A stretch of 6,488 bases of DNA from NCBI GenBank assembly GCA_020054965.1, contig JAIMZO010000094.1, positions 1 to 6,488 on the forward strand. The letters are read 5' to 3'. Of this stretch, positions 1 to 5,880 are shown piece by piece. The notes below the pieces were generated by a model. It saw nothing but the letters and a program-made list of their open reading frames with translations. It did no database searches and was not told where the DNA came from. This stretch comes from Spirochaeta sp. (lineage in GTDB: Bacteria; Spirochaetota; Spirochaetia; Sphaerochaetales; Sphaerochaetaceae). The position numbers were made by a program, and so were the translations under genes. How positions within the stretch are numbered: position 1 is the first letter of the stretch; each line of letters opens with the position of its first letter.

Positions 1-108
<108 letters not shown>

Positions 109-138
109 TCAATGCTACTGTTGTACCGTAAATCAGAG

Positions 139-149
139 ATTATAGCAAC
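139..149 (-). promoter_or_regulatory. Promoter of gltX (extended -10)
   Basis: The minus strand reads TGCTATAAT, a perfect TATAAT (139-144) with the TG of an extended -10. No good -35 is seen at the expected place: the hexamer 17 bases upstream is TCCTGT (162-167), which lies in the left arm of a palindrome. Transcription would begin near 132 and give a leader of about 40 bases before the gltX ATG at 93. Confidence 0.6.
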
Positions 150-161
150 ACAGATGACAGG

Positions 162-209
162 ACAGGAGCCCAGTATCTAGACACGTGTCCCAATAGTGGG
201 CTTTCCTGT
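162..209. repeat. 48-base interrupted palindrome between divergent promoters (candidate operator)
   Basis: The outer arms are ACAGGAGCCCA (162-172) and TGGGCTTTCCTGT (197-209), which are reverse complements apart from a 2-base bulge. Nested on the same centre is a perfect 10-base palindrome GACACGTGTC (180-189). Three further symmetric pairs (174-176 with 193-195) lie between. The left arm covers the place of the gltX -35 box and the right arm ends where a TTGACC -35 for the HD gene begins. The symmetry is read directly; the operator role is inference. It has no U-tract and no upstream gene to terminate, so it is not a typical terminator. Confidence 0.55.
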
Positions 210-237
210 TGACCTTCTTGGTGTATATCGATACGGT
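209..237 (+). promoter_or_regulatory. Possible promoter of the HD-domain gene
   Basis: TTGACC (209-214, five of six consensus bases) is followed after 17 bases by TACGGT (232-237), a weak -10. A start of transcription near 244 would place the GGAGGA at 252-257 in the leader. If real, the TTG at 209 is a -35 element and not a start codon. Confidence 0.35.
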
Positions 238-931
238 ACACTCAATTGAACGGAGGAACACGATACTGATCAACTTAACAATACCAGCCTTTCCAGCAGG
301 GGGAAACACCTCCCTCTCAAGCCTGTTTAGGTTGTCTGTTACCCTATTTACTACGTTATACACGTCCAAATATCTCAGCCCTTTCAATCAGCTCACCAGC
401 TTTCCAACCGAACTGCTGTTCCTACTCTTTTCCCTTATCAGTTTTTTACTCGCATACAACATCCAACGAACCTGCAGACCACGTTATCGGCGCGAGCATG
501 AACTGTTGGTAAGTGATATACTTACCCATGAGGAATTTCTTAAGCTGAAAGAGTATCATCATCATGCAGGTCATATCTATGACCATGTCACCCGGGTAAG
601 CTATATCGCATACCGCATCAGCAAGGCTTTAGGCTTGGATTATTACGCTGCTGCGCGGGGAGGCTTGCTCCATGACTTCTTTCTCTATGACTGGAGGGAA
701 CGGAAGAGCCAGGATGAGAAACGTTCATCCCACGGGAAGGAACATCCCTATATCGCTTTGGAGAATGCACAGAAGTACTTCACCGTGAATGCAAAGGAAG
801 CTGACATCATCGTCAAGCATATGTTTCCCAAGACACTCTCTCTTCCCAGATATCGGGAGAGTTTCATCGTAAGTCTCAGTGACAAGATTGCTTCAGTCTA
901 CGAATATCTCCAACGATTCAAACGTTCCTAA
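209..931 (+). CDS. HD-domain phosphohydrolase with hydrophobic N-terminal segment; start uncertain
   Basis: Predicted metal-dependent phosphohydrolase of the HD superfamily; the substrate cannot be told. Counting from the TTG at 209 (240 residues), the HD set is complete: His126 in YDHVTRV, His155-Asp156 in LLHDFFLYDW, His179 in EHPYIAL, His204 in KHMFP and Asp225 in SDKIAS. Residues 66-84 are strongly hydrophobic and could be one membrane anchor, with the HD domain from about 105 to 235. The start is the weak point. There is no ATG in frame before residue 205, the TTG at 209 has no ribosome binding site and may be a -35 box, and the good GGAGGA at 252-257 leads only to ATA or CTG codons. TTG at 332 and TTG at 506 are other choices; the latter would remove the anchor and leave a short soluble HD protein. 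The stop overlaps the end of the convergent hydrolase gene by 4 bases. Confidence 0.8.
   Translation: MTFLVYIDTVHSIERRNTILINLTIPAFPAGGNTSLSSLFRLSVTLFTTLYTSKYLSPFNQLTSFPTELLFLLFSLISFLLAYNIQRTCRPRYRREHELLVSDILTHEEFLKLKEYHHHAGHIYDHVTRVSYIAYRISKALGLDYYAAARGGLLHDFFLYDWRERKSQDEKRSSHGKEHPYIALENAQKYFTVNAKEADIIVKHMFPKTLSLPRYRESFIVSLSDKIASVYEYLQRFKRS
252..257 (+). promoter_or_regulatory. Strong Shine-Dalgarno sequence without a normal start codon
   Basis: GGAGGA is the only strong ribosome binding site upstream of the HD gene. No ATG, GTG or TTG follows at the right distance. The in-frame codons there are ATA (263, spacing 5) and CTG (266, spacing 8). It may mark an unusual start for the HD gene, or be a chance purine run. 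Confidence 0.4.
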
Positions 932-1770
932 CGTTCTCCTTCAATCCAGGAAACCACCGCAGCCATCGCTTTATCCTGCGCCTCCTGATTCTTGTCGTAA
1001 GGCATGAGATGCCCAATATCTTCAATATGCAGATGTTTGTTCACCCCTTTGCTCTTGGAGGTAACAAGCGTACAGGCTTCCTGGGGAATGGTGGAATCCT
1101 TCCCCCCGCTGATAGCCAGGGTATCTGATCCTAGGTGATCGATGCAGGCAACCGCTTGCTTCCGGACCCGCTCCAACTCCCAAATTCCTGATGGGAACTG
1201 GTACGACCAATACTGGGACCCTAGATATGCATCGTCATCGGGATCCCCCTCGTAGTAAAAGTGATACTCAGGATCACCCTGCCAGGAGACTTTGCGTTTC
1301 TTGATGAAATGCTTCAGCAACCAGATGGTCTTCCTCGGGATTGCAGGAATCACCAGGGCAGGGGCAAGCAGAACCAGCGTGTCGGCAGAAAATGCATCAG
1401 CAATAATGGTGGCTATGGCCCCGCCCATGGAGTGACCTACCACGGAAACCTTCTCATACCTACTGGAAAGATGAGCATAGGCGTCATAAGCAGTCCCAAT
1501 CCAATCCTCTGCCTTGGAAGCGAGAAAATCCATATTGCTTGTACCATGACCCGGGTAACGGGGGCAATAGACATCATACCCCTTCTCGAAAAGATCAATA
1601 CCTGGCCTGATCAGCTCCCCAGGATATCCGGTGTATCCATGACAGAGCAACACAGCCTGCTCTGCTGTCCTGTCATGGACCATTGCCCATGCCCTGGCAC
1701 TTTTCCTGACAGGAGACTGGTCCTGATAGTGCTTTGCGGAAAAACCGGGTACTTCATAGGTTATATGCAT
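928..1770 (-). CDS. Alpha/beta-hydrolase, carboxylesterase or monoacylglycerol-lipase type
   Basis: Soluble serine hydrolase of about 280 residues, probably cleaving carboxylic or acylglycerol esters; there is no signal peptide. The order of motifs is that of the Est30/YvaK-like family. The oxyanion loop is HGYTG (residues 44-48), the nucleophile elbow is GHSMGG with Ser114, the acid is Asp225 in SGGKDS, and the general base is His254 in DIGHLMPYD. A helical cap lies between about 145 and 205. The start is the ATG at 1770, 7 bases after AGGAGG (1778-1783); an ATG directly before it (1773) is only 4 bases away. The ribosome binding site overlaps the stop codon of the LuxR-type gene upstream, so translation is probably coupled and this is the last gene of the operon. 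The 3' end overlaps the convergent HD gene, leaving no room for a dedicated terminator. The family is clear, the substrate unknown. Confidence 0.9.
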   Translation of the reverse strand: MHITYEVPGFSAKHYQDQSPVRKSARAWAMVHDRTAEQAVLLCHGYTGYPGELIRPGIDLFEKGYDVYCPRYPGHGTSNMDFLASKAEDWIGTAYDAYAHLSSRYEKVSVVGHSMGGAIATIIADAFSADTLVLLAPALVIPAIPRKTIWLLKHFIKKRKVSWQGDPEYHFYYEGDPDDDAYLGSQYWSYQFPSGIWELERVRKQAVACIDHLGSDTLAISGGKDSTIPQEACTLVTSKSKGVNKHLHIEDIGHLMPYDKNQEAQDKAMAAVVSWIEGER

Positions 1771-1777
1771 CATGCTT

Positions 1778-1783
1778 CCTCCT
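1778..1783 (-). promoter_or_regulatory. Ribosome binding site of the hydrolase, overlapping the luxR-type stop
   Basis: The minus strand reads TAGGAGGAAGCATGATG. The TAG stop of the regulator gene (1784-1782) shares bases with AGGAGG. Spacing of 7 bases favours the second ATG (1770). This supports translational coupling of the two genes. Confidence 0.7.
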
Positions 1784-2675
1784 ACCAACTCTGTTTCAAA
1801 AGGTTCAATAAGTCTATACGGCTCCTGACCTGGGTCTTCCCATAGATATTGGCTATGTGGTTGTTCACCGTATTTGCGCTGATCCCCAGCTCACCGGCAA
1901 TCTCCTTATTGGTCATACCTTTGCTGATCAACTGTATGACGGAGAATTCCCTCTCCGTTATATGATACTCCTCAAGATCACCAAGGCTCAGTTCAGTCTT
2001 GGGTTTCTGAGCCCCGTCATCACGGACAATCCCAACGAATGTGATGAACAGGAATGTCATGATCGTGATGGAAAGTGCGATGAAGTACACACCTAAAAGG
2101 AATGGCTTAAGCGCAGGAATGAAGAGAGCCAGTAGAATTGCCGGCACCATTGAAGCACTCACGATAATGATGGCAAGCGCTGAAGCTCTGGCGGTCTTGT
2201 TCTCAACTGTCTTGATGTTCCGCAACATGACTATCAAACAGAAACCCATGACGAAAACAAACACAAAAAGCATCGCCTGGTCCAATATCATCTTTCCTGT
2301 AATCTCGCGTGCAATCCCCAATCCGAGATAGATGGCAGCAAGGGAAAAAAACAGTCCTTTGTATGGATTTCTCCACGGGTGAGCTATCACCCAAGTTGTG
2401 AAGTACGGGATAAAGACGATAAGGAAGGCAAGATCAGCGAGAAACACTGAAGTGATGATGACTGAAACCACCGTATAGGCAACTCCACTGAGGAACATTT
2501 GGCTGAGCACCTGTAGTGCCAAGAGCATCATACATCCCAGAAGGGATGCATGACAGACAATAAAATAGGTTGTCCAACGCTTTGCATTCACAAGGCGGTA
2601 CACGATGGCCAAGGCCAGTGTCATACAACCCAGACCGAATGCAAGCATGTATACCAGCAGCAGGATTCCGCTCAC
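1782..2675 (-). CDS. Seven-helix membrane protein with C-terminal LuxR-type helix-turn-helix
   Basis: Predicted membrane-bound transcriptional regulator, 297 residues. About seven hydrophobic segments (roughly 3-25, 36-58, 66-96, 107-122, 133-151, 165-187, 191-215) fill the N-terminal part. After a short polar linker (217-235) a LuxR/GerE helix-turn-helix follows at about 238-292: ITEREFSVIQLI, then SKGMTNKEIAGELGIS, then ANTVNNHIANIYGK, ending QVRSR. No receiver domain or kinase is present, so signal input is presumably through the membrane domain itself, as in other 7TM-LuxR one-component regulators. The start is GTG at 2675, 4 bases after the RloB-like stop, with only a weak AGGA-type site; ATG at 2648 is an alternative but would cut into helix 1. 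Its place inside the operon suggests that it regulates its own neighbours, which is inference. The ligand and target site are unknown. Confidence 0.87.
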   Translation of the reverse strand: MSGILLLVYMLAFGLGCMTLALAIVYRLVNAKRWTTYFIVCHASLLGCMMLLALQVLSQMFLSGVAYTVVSVIITSVFLADLAFLIVFIPYFTTWVIAHPWRNPYKGLFFSLAAIYLGLGIAREITGKMILDQAMLFVFVFVMGFCLIVMLRNIKTVENKTARASALAIIIVSASMVPAILLALFIPALKPFLLGVYFIALSITIMTFLFITFVGIVRDDGAQKPKTELSLGDLEEYHITEREFSVIQLISKGMTNKEIAGELGISANTVNNHIANIYGKTQVRSRIDLLNLLKQSW

Positions 2676-2679
2676 TGTC

Positions 2680-3327
2680 CTATCCTTTATCCTTGTTCAG
2701 GCCCAGGCGCTTCTGATTGTGTGTCAGATCAGCCAACCCGCAAATATCGGTGATATCATTCAACAATGCCACCATGTTGGTAGGGGCCAACCCTACCTGA
2801 GATGTTGCGAGCGCATTATAGGAAGATGCATTCACAGCAGCCTTCGACTTCGCTGAATAGAGTTTGAGATGCAGGTCTAGCCCTTCATTCAAAAGATAGG
2901 AGGCATCACTTCTAAAGCCAGGGAATTGCTTGGAGAGTGCACTCTCAATCAGAGCAGGATCATTCACGAAGCCCTTGGGAGTCTGCAAGTGCAGCAGATA
3001 CCAAAGAGGAAGGGATGGATTGTTCCAAGCCAGACGAACCTTTTTCTTCTCTGCAAGGGGCATTGCTTTCTTTACATCCTGTACAGAGACATTCAGGTCT
3101 GCAAAGCCGAAGACCAACCATACACTGCTGTACTTCTCCTTGTTCCGCATCTGCCCGGCCAAGGTGATCAAGTGGGCAAGGTCCTTGTAATCAGGTTCCC
3201 ATACCACCGTCATGTTTGCATAGCGGCAGTCCTTGCGCATTTGGGAAAAGTAGAGGGCTTCCGCCTCGGTTGCTGTCACCACCAGTACAGTCCTGCGTGG
3301 TTTTTGGGATATGCGTTTGCGTGCCAT
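2680..3327 (-). CDS. RloB-like protein with degenerate Toprim-type active site
   Basis: 215 residues, matched to the RloB family by pattern. A basic N-terminus (MARKRISQKPRR) leads into the strand VLVVTATEAEALYF (about 14-27). It is followed by a strand ending SSVWLVFGFAD (67-77) and by NNPSLPLWYLLHL (102-114), then a helical C-terminal half. These fit the RloB pattern of a CEGExTExxYF strand, a VFDRD strand and a SNPxFExWxLLH block. RloB is thought to be a Toprim-like nuclease partner of an AAA15 ATPase. Here EGE is replaced by TAT, FDRD by FGFA and FE by LP; only Glu23 and the scaffold residues (YF, VW, NP, LW, LLH) remain, so catalysis by the usual metal site looks unlikely. The start is the ATG at 3327, 7 bases after AGGAGG, and 2 bases after the ATPase stop. 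The gene is intact and tightly packed, which argues against decay. The family call rests on remembered consensus, not on a search. Confidence 0.72.
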   Translation of the reverse strand: MARKRISQKPRRTVLVVTATEAEALYFSQMRKDCRYANMTVVWEPDYKDLAHLITLAGQMRNKEKYSSVWLVFGFADLNVSVQDVKKAMPLAEKKKVRLAWNNPSLPLWYLLHLQTPKGFVNDPALIESALSKQFPGFRSDASYLLNEGLDLHLKLYSAKSKAAVNASSYNALATSQVGLAPTNMVALLNDITDICGLADLTHNQKRLGLNKDKG

Positions 3328-3329
3328 TA

Positions 3330-4577
3330 TCACTCCTCCTTATCCTTGCTTGTGTCCACAAAAGAGAACTCCGAGAGAATCGGAAGAGCTCCGAATGCTC
3401 CATTCATGTACTGACTCTGCGTCTTGTCCTTGCTTCTTGAATACTTGAAATTGGCCAGACTGAAGTATACGGTGGCACTCTCACTATTCTTTTCGGCAAA
3501 GTAGACACCATCACGCCTGAGTAATCCCGGCTTGAGCAAGGAGGGGTTGCAATCAACCACGAGCATCTGGGAACCATAGCCCAGGTTGCTTGCCTCAAAT
3601 ATTTCCACAACGTGACAGAGAACATCAGGATGCAACAGCATGCCGAAGTCATCGATCACCAATGTCTGGTTCCGGGTGAAAGCATCAAAAAATGCGACCC
3701 CCATAAGACACAGGCGTCTGAGACTTAAACTCTCCAAGGAAAAATAGGAGGCATAGTGTTGTGTTACATTGGTGTGGACAAATATGATTCTCTCATCCTT
3801 GACCCTGATATCACGAATGTCGGTGATATCAACACTCCAAAGGAAGTTGATCAATTGCTGGACCCACTCAGGATGTTCAGTCAAACGGTTGATGAGATAC
3901 TTCTCACTGATGTTTGATACTCCCATGGGAAGCAGATGCAGGCTGTCACTCACCCAAGCATAGAGCAAAGAGGTGGTATCACTGCCCTTCTGGGCAGAAG
4001 CTCCCAGGAAAGAGTGTTTCTCGTCAACCTTCCCAACCAATCGTTTCTTGTCACCACGATACATCTTGCCCCAGCGATACTTGTAGGTCAAATCTTGCTC
4101 ATTGAGGAGGATACTGTTCTCATCAACCTTCCTTTCAAACATCATTCGTTTTGAACGACCAATGAGATGGTAGAGGGATTCCTCGAAAATCTTTTCCCGG
4201 TCACTGACCAATGTGTACTGAGCAATGGTCGGTTCCCCACTCTCTTCATCTCTGTCTACCAGTACCCTGATGATGATGGTTGCTGGCTGTCCTTTCTCCT
4301 CGGAATAAGCGAAAGATGTACCACTGAGAATCTGGAGAGGGTTCTCCGTCTCCTCGGTTGCACATACAATACCTTTCAATGCTTCAAGCGCACGTACAAA
4401 AGAGCTCTTTCCAGCCCCATTGGGACCTACAATGGCTGCTGTCTTGATCAGCTTCAGTTTCTCAGTGACTTCGACAACTTTTGACTCAGGGAACCTATTG
4501 TCCCTGACCGCTTCAAAAGAAATGGTTTGTGCAGACTTTACGGACTTGAAGTTCGCAATAGTCATATCCAGCAGCAT
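3330..4577 (-). CDS. AAA15/RloA-type ATPase with altered catalytic motifs
   Basis: ABC/SMC-like P-loop ATPase of 415 residues, cytoplasmic, close to the usual length for the AAA15 (RloA, AbiL-like) group. The N-terminus IANFKSVKS (7-15) and Walker A GPNGAGKSS (51-59) are typical. The C-terminal core is recognisable in TLVIDDFGMLLHPD (305-318, Walker B), the LLRRDGVYFAEKN block (352-364) and YMNGAFGALP (390-399, in place of the family's GRYGAIP). Three positions deviate from the pattern as I recall it: the Walker B DE is Asp309-Asp310, the ESxGT signature is ESLSL (282-286), and the TTH of the H-loop is VDC (341-343). ATP binding is likely kept; hydrolysis may be slow or lost. The start ATG 4577 sits 6 bases after AGGAGG (4584-4589). 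The gene lies 29 bases after the PHP phosphatase gene and 2 bases before its RloB-like partner. A related alternative is a PARIS-like AriA subunit, but the partner looks like RloB. Confidence 0.85.
   Translation of the reverse strand: MLLDMTIANFKSVKSAQTISFEAVRDNRFPESKVVEVTEKLKLIKTAAIVGPNGAGKSSFVRALEALKGIVCATEETENPLQILSGTSFAYSEEKGQPATIIIRVLVDRDEESGEPTIAQYTLVSDREKIFEESLYHLIGRSKRMMFERKVDENSILLNEQDLTYKYRWGKMYRGDKKRLVGKVDEKHSFLGASAQKGSDTTSLLYAWVSDSLHLLPMGVSNISEKYLINRLTEHPEWVQQLINFLWSVDITDIRDIRVKDERIIFVHTNVTQHYASYFSLESLSLRRLCLMGVAFFDAFTRNQTLVIDDFGMLLHPDVLCHVVEIFEASNLGYGSQMLVVDCNPSLLKPGLLRRDGVYFAEKNSESATVYFSLANFKYSRSKDKTQSQYMNGAFGALPILSEFSFVDTSKDKEE
3333..3341 (-). promoter_or_regulatory. Ribosome binding site of the RloB-like gene inside the ATPase 3' end
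   Basis: AAGGAGGAG on the minus strand is also the last three codons of the ATPase (Lys-Glu-Glu) just before its TGA. Its distance of 7 bases from ATG 3327 selects that start over the GTG at 3333, which would be only a base or so away. Confidence 0.75.
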
Positions 4578-4606
4578 ACGCTACCTCCTCATACCCATAG
4601 GTGGAT

Positions 4607-5239
4607 TCACCAAAGATTTTGCATACTCCGCCCCACTGATGGCCATTTCTCGATGGCATCCACCAAGCGGGAGGGAAGGGTCTCATCACCATGATTGTCT
4701 GTGGCGATCACATCAATCAAGCCAAGTTCCAAATAGGGAAGCGAAAGTTCGCTCTCCACAGCTTCAACATTTGTCTGCAGCAAACAACCGAGATCGCGTA
4801 AACGTTGCAACATGGCACTCTTCGGGTTCAGCCAAAGATACCGTTCAACATGCGCTATAAGTGGGCGATAGTGCATCTCAGTAAGTTCCTGCAACCGTTC
4901 CAACAATCTGGGAGGGGGCAGGGAAAGCCCGAACTCCACCAACGAAAACCTCCCATCGATGGGAACCGTCTTGAGGTTCTCCTGCTCACCTACAAAGAGT
5001 TCACTGCCCAAGTAGGTCTGTATTCCCAAAACCTCCGCTTCTTTCTTTGCCCACTCGTAGGTCTCTCTCAGCTTTGAAACGTTTGTTGTCACATACGGAT
5101 TGTAGATATGGGGAGTGAATGCTATTGCTGTGACGCCTGAGAGCTGATAGAGATGCAGCATACGGATGAACTGTTCTCGTGAGAGGTAGCCATCGTCAAT
5201 CTCAGGCAAAAGATGGCAGTGCATGTCACAAATACCCAT
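4607..5239 (-). CDS. PHP-fold phosphatase of the CpsB/YwqE (manganese tyrosine phosphatase) type
   Basis: 210-residue metal-dependent phosphoesterase of the PHP superfamily. In Gram-positive bacteria, members dephosphorylate the tyrosine kinase that controls capsule or exopolysaccharide synthesis. Every PHP metal ligand is visible: His7 and His9 (DMHCH), Asp15-Asp16 (IDDG), His44 (TPH), Glu80 (GSELF), His130 (IAHVERY) and Asp181 with His183 (ATDNH). The order and spacing match CpsB/YwqE, though the protein is somewhat shorter than the roughly 250 residues usual for that group. The start is ATG 5239, 8 bases after AAGGAG (5248-5253); a TTG at 5245 lies too close to that site. No tyrosine kinase or polysaccharide gene is nearby, so the real substrate may differ. 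It is the first gene after the promoter at 5260-5287 and probably leads the operon with the ATPase and RloB-like genes. Confidence 0.85.
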   Translation of the reverse strand: MGICDMHCHLLPEIDDGYLSREQFIRMLHLYQLSGVTAIAFTPHIYNPYVTTNVSKLRETYEWAKKEAEVLGIQTYLGSELFVGEQENLKTVPIDGRFSLVEFGLSLPPPRLLERLQELTEMHYRPLIAHVERYLWLNPKSAMLQRLRDLGCLLQTNVEAVESELSLPYLELGLIDVIATDNHGDETLPSRLVDAIEKWPSVGRSMQNLW

Positions 5240-5259
5240 AGACAAAACTCCTTGCCGTG

Positions 5260-5287
5260 ATTATATCCGTAATCTTGAAAATGTGAA
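5260..5287 (-). promoter_or_regulatory. Promoter of the PHP-ATPase-RloB-like-LuxR-hydrolase operon
   Basis: On the minus strand TTCACA (5287-5282, five of six -35 bases) is followed after 16 bases by a perfect TATAAT (5265-5260). Transcription would start near 5253, right at the AAGGAG ribosome binding site (5253-5248), giving a leader of only about 14 bases before ATG 5239. I see no clear hairpin terminator between the CobO-like stop at 5332 and this promoter, so read-through from upstream is possible. Confidence 0.65.
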
Positions 5288-5331
5288 AGGATAAAACAAG
5301 CATTGCAAGGTATTAGGCTATCAAACAGTGG

Positions 5332-5877
5332 CTAAAATTCAATCATTGGTTGTGCAGCGCGCTTTGCATCAGTGAGATGATGCTTTATCTCAGTCAGTTC
5401 ACTGACCATGTCTGCGACAGATATTAATTGTGGCGGGGCATTTCTCCCGGTGATGACGATATGGGGAAACCCTTCCTTGTTCTTGTGATCGGCAAGCCAG
5501 TGACAGACTTCCTCACAGTCAAGGTATCCAAGGGAGAGCGTGTAGGTGAATTCGTCAAGGACAATCAGATCGTAGGAAGCTGAAGATATCCAACGCTTCA
5601 CCTGCTGCCATCCTTTCTTAGCCAACTCAGCATTCTTTGCATTGTTGTCTCCTTCCCAGGAAAACCCAGAACCAAACTGTTTCCAAGGTACCTCAAGTTG
5701 CTTGAGGATACGATACTCACCGCTATCCAGGAGAGCGGGGTCCTTCTTGATGAACTGGGCAACTGCACACCGTGCACCGTGGCCCAAGGCACGAATCAAC
5801 TGTCCCATCGCAGAAGAGGTCTTCCCCTTCCCATCACCCGTATAGACCAGAATCAGAGAGGATTGTATTGCTTTCAT
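5332..5877 (-). CDS. cobO: Cob(I)alamin (corrinoid) adenosyltransferase, CobO/BtuR type
   Basis: Transfers the 5'-deoxyadenosyl group of ATP to the cobalt of reduced corrinoids, giving adenosylcobalamin or its cobyrinate precursor; cytoplasmic. The 181 residues are of normal family length. The unusual P-loop GDGKGKTSS is at 14-22, GSGFSWEGDN (the family's GFTWE block) at 69-78, the Walker B VLDEFTY at 106-112, ITGRNAPPQLISVADMVSE at 142-160, and the C-terminus has the KHH (165-167) and final IEF that mark this family. ATG 5877 follows GGAG (5884-5887) at 6 bases, and only 3 bases separate it from the stop of the gene upstream, so the two are co-transcribed. No other cobalamin synthesis gene is in the window, so a salvage role is as likely as de novo synthesis. 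The symbols cobO, btuR and cobA are all used for this enzyme. Confidence 0.94.
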   Translation of the reverse strand: MKAIQSSLILVYTGDGKGKTSSAMGQLIRALGHGARCAVAQFIKKDPALLDSGEYRILKQLEVPWKQFGSGFSWEGDNNAKNAELAKKGWQQVKRWISSASYDLIVLDEFTYTLSLGYLDCEEVCHWLADHKNKEGFPHIVITGRNAPPQLISVADMVSELTEIKHHLTDAKRAAQPMIEF

Positions 5878-5880
5878 TTG

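Noticed and set aside
290..306. Small inverted repeat TTTCC-N7-GGAAA near the HD gene start
   Set aside because: Five-base arms are expected by chance, and the position relative to any promoter gives no support for a role.
133..387. An 84-codon open frame on the minus strand across the gltX-HD intergenic region
   Set aside because: It starts inside the HD gene, has no ribosome binding site, shows no recognisable domain, and runs over the gltX promoter and palindrome; it is best explained as a chance open frame.
1261..1845. A 194-codon plus-strand open frame opposite the hydrolase gene
   Set aside because: It lies antisense to a gene with a full catalytic triad, its translation resembles no family and it has no ribosome binding site.
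2926..3414. A 162-codon plus-strand open frame opposite the RloB-like gene
   Set aside because: It is a shadow of the minus-strand gene: low-complexity, cysteine-rich translation and no start signal.
2680..4577. An active anti-phage RloA/RloB or PARIS system
   Set aside because: The gene order fits, but the loss of the acidic residues in the RloB-like protein and of the signature and H-loop residues in the ATPase argues against a working ATP-driven nuclease. No other defence, phage or mobile gene is nearby.
5288..5331. Possible terminator after the cobO-type gene
   Set aside because: GCAATGC-type short repeats are present but do not form a stable stem, and no U-tract follows in the right place.
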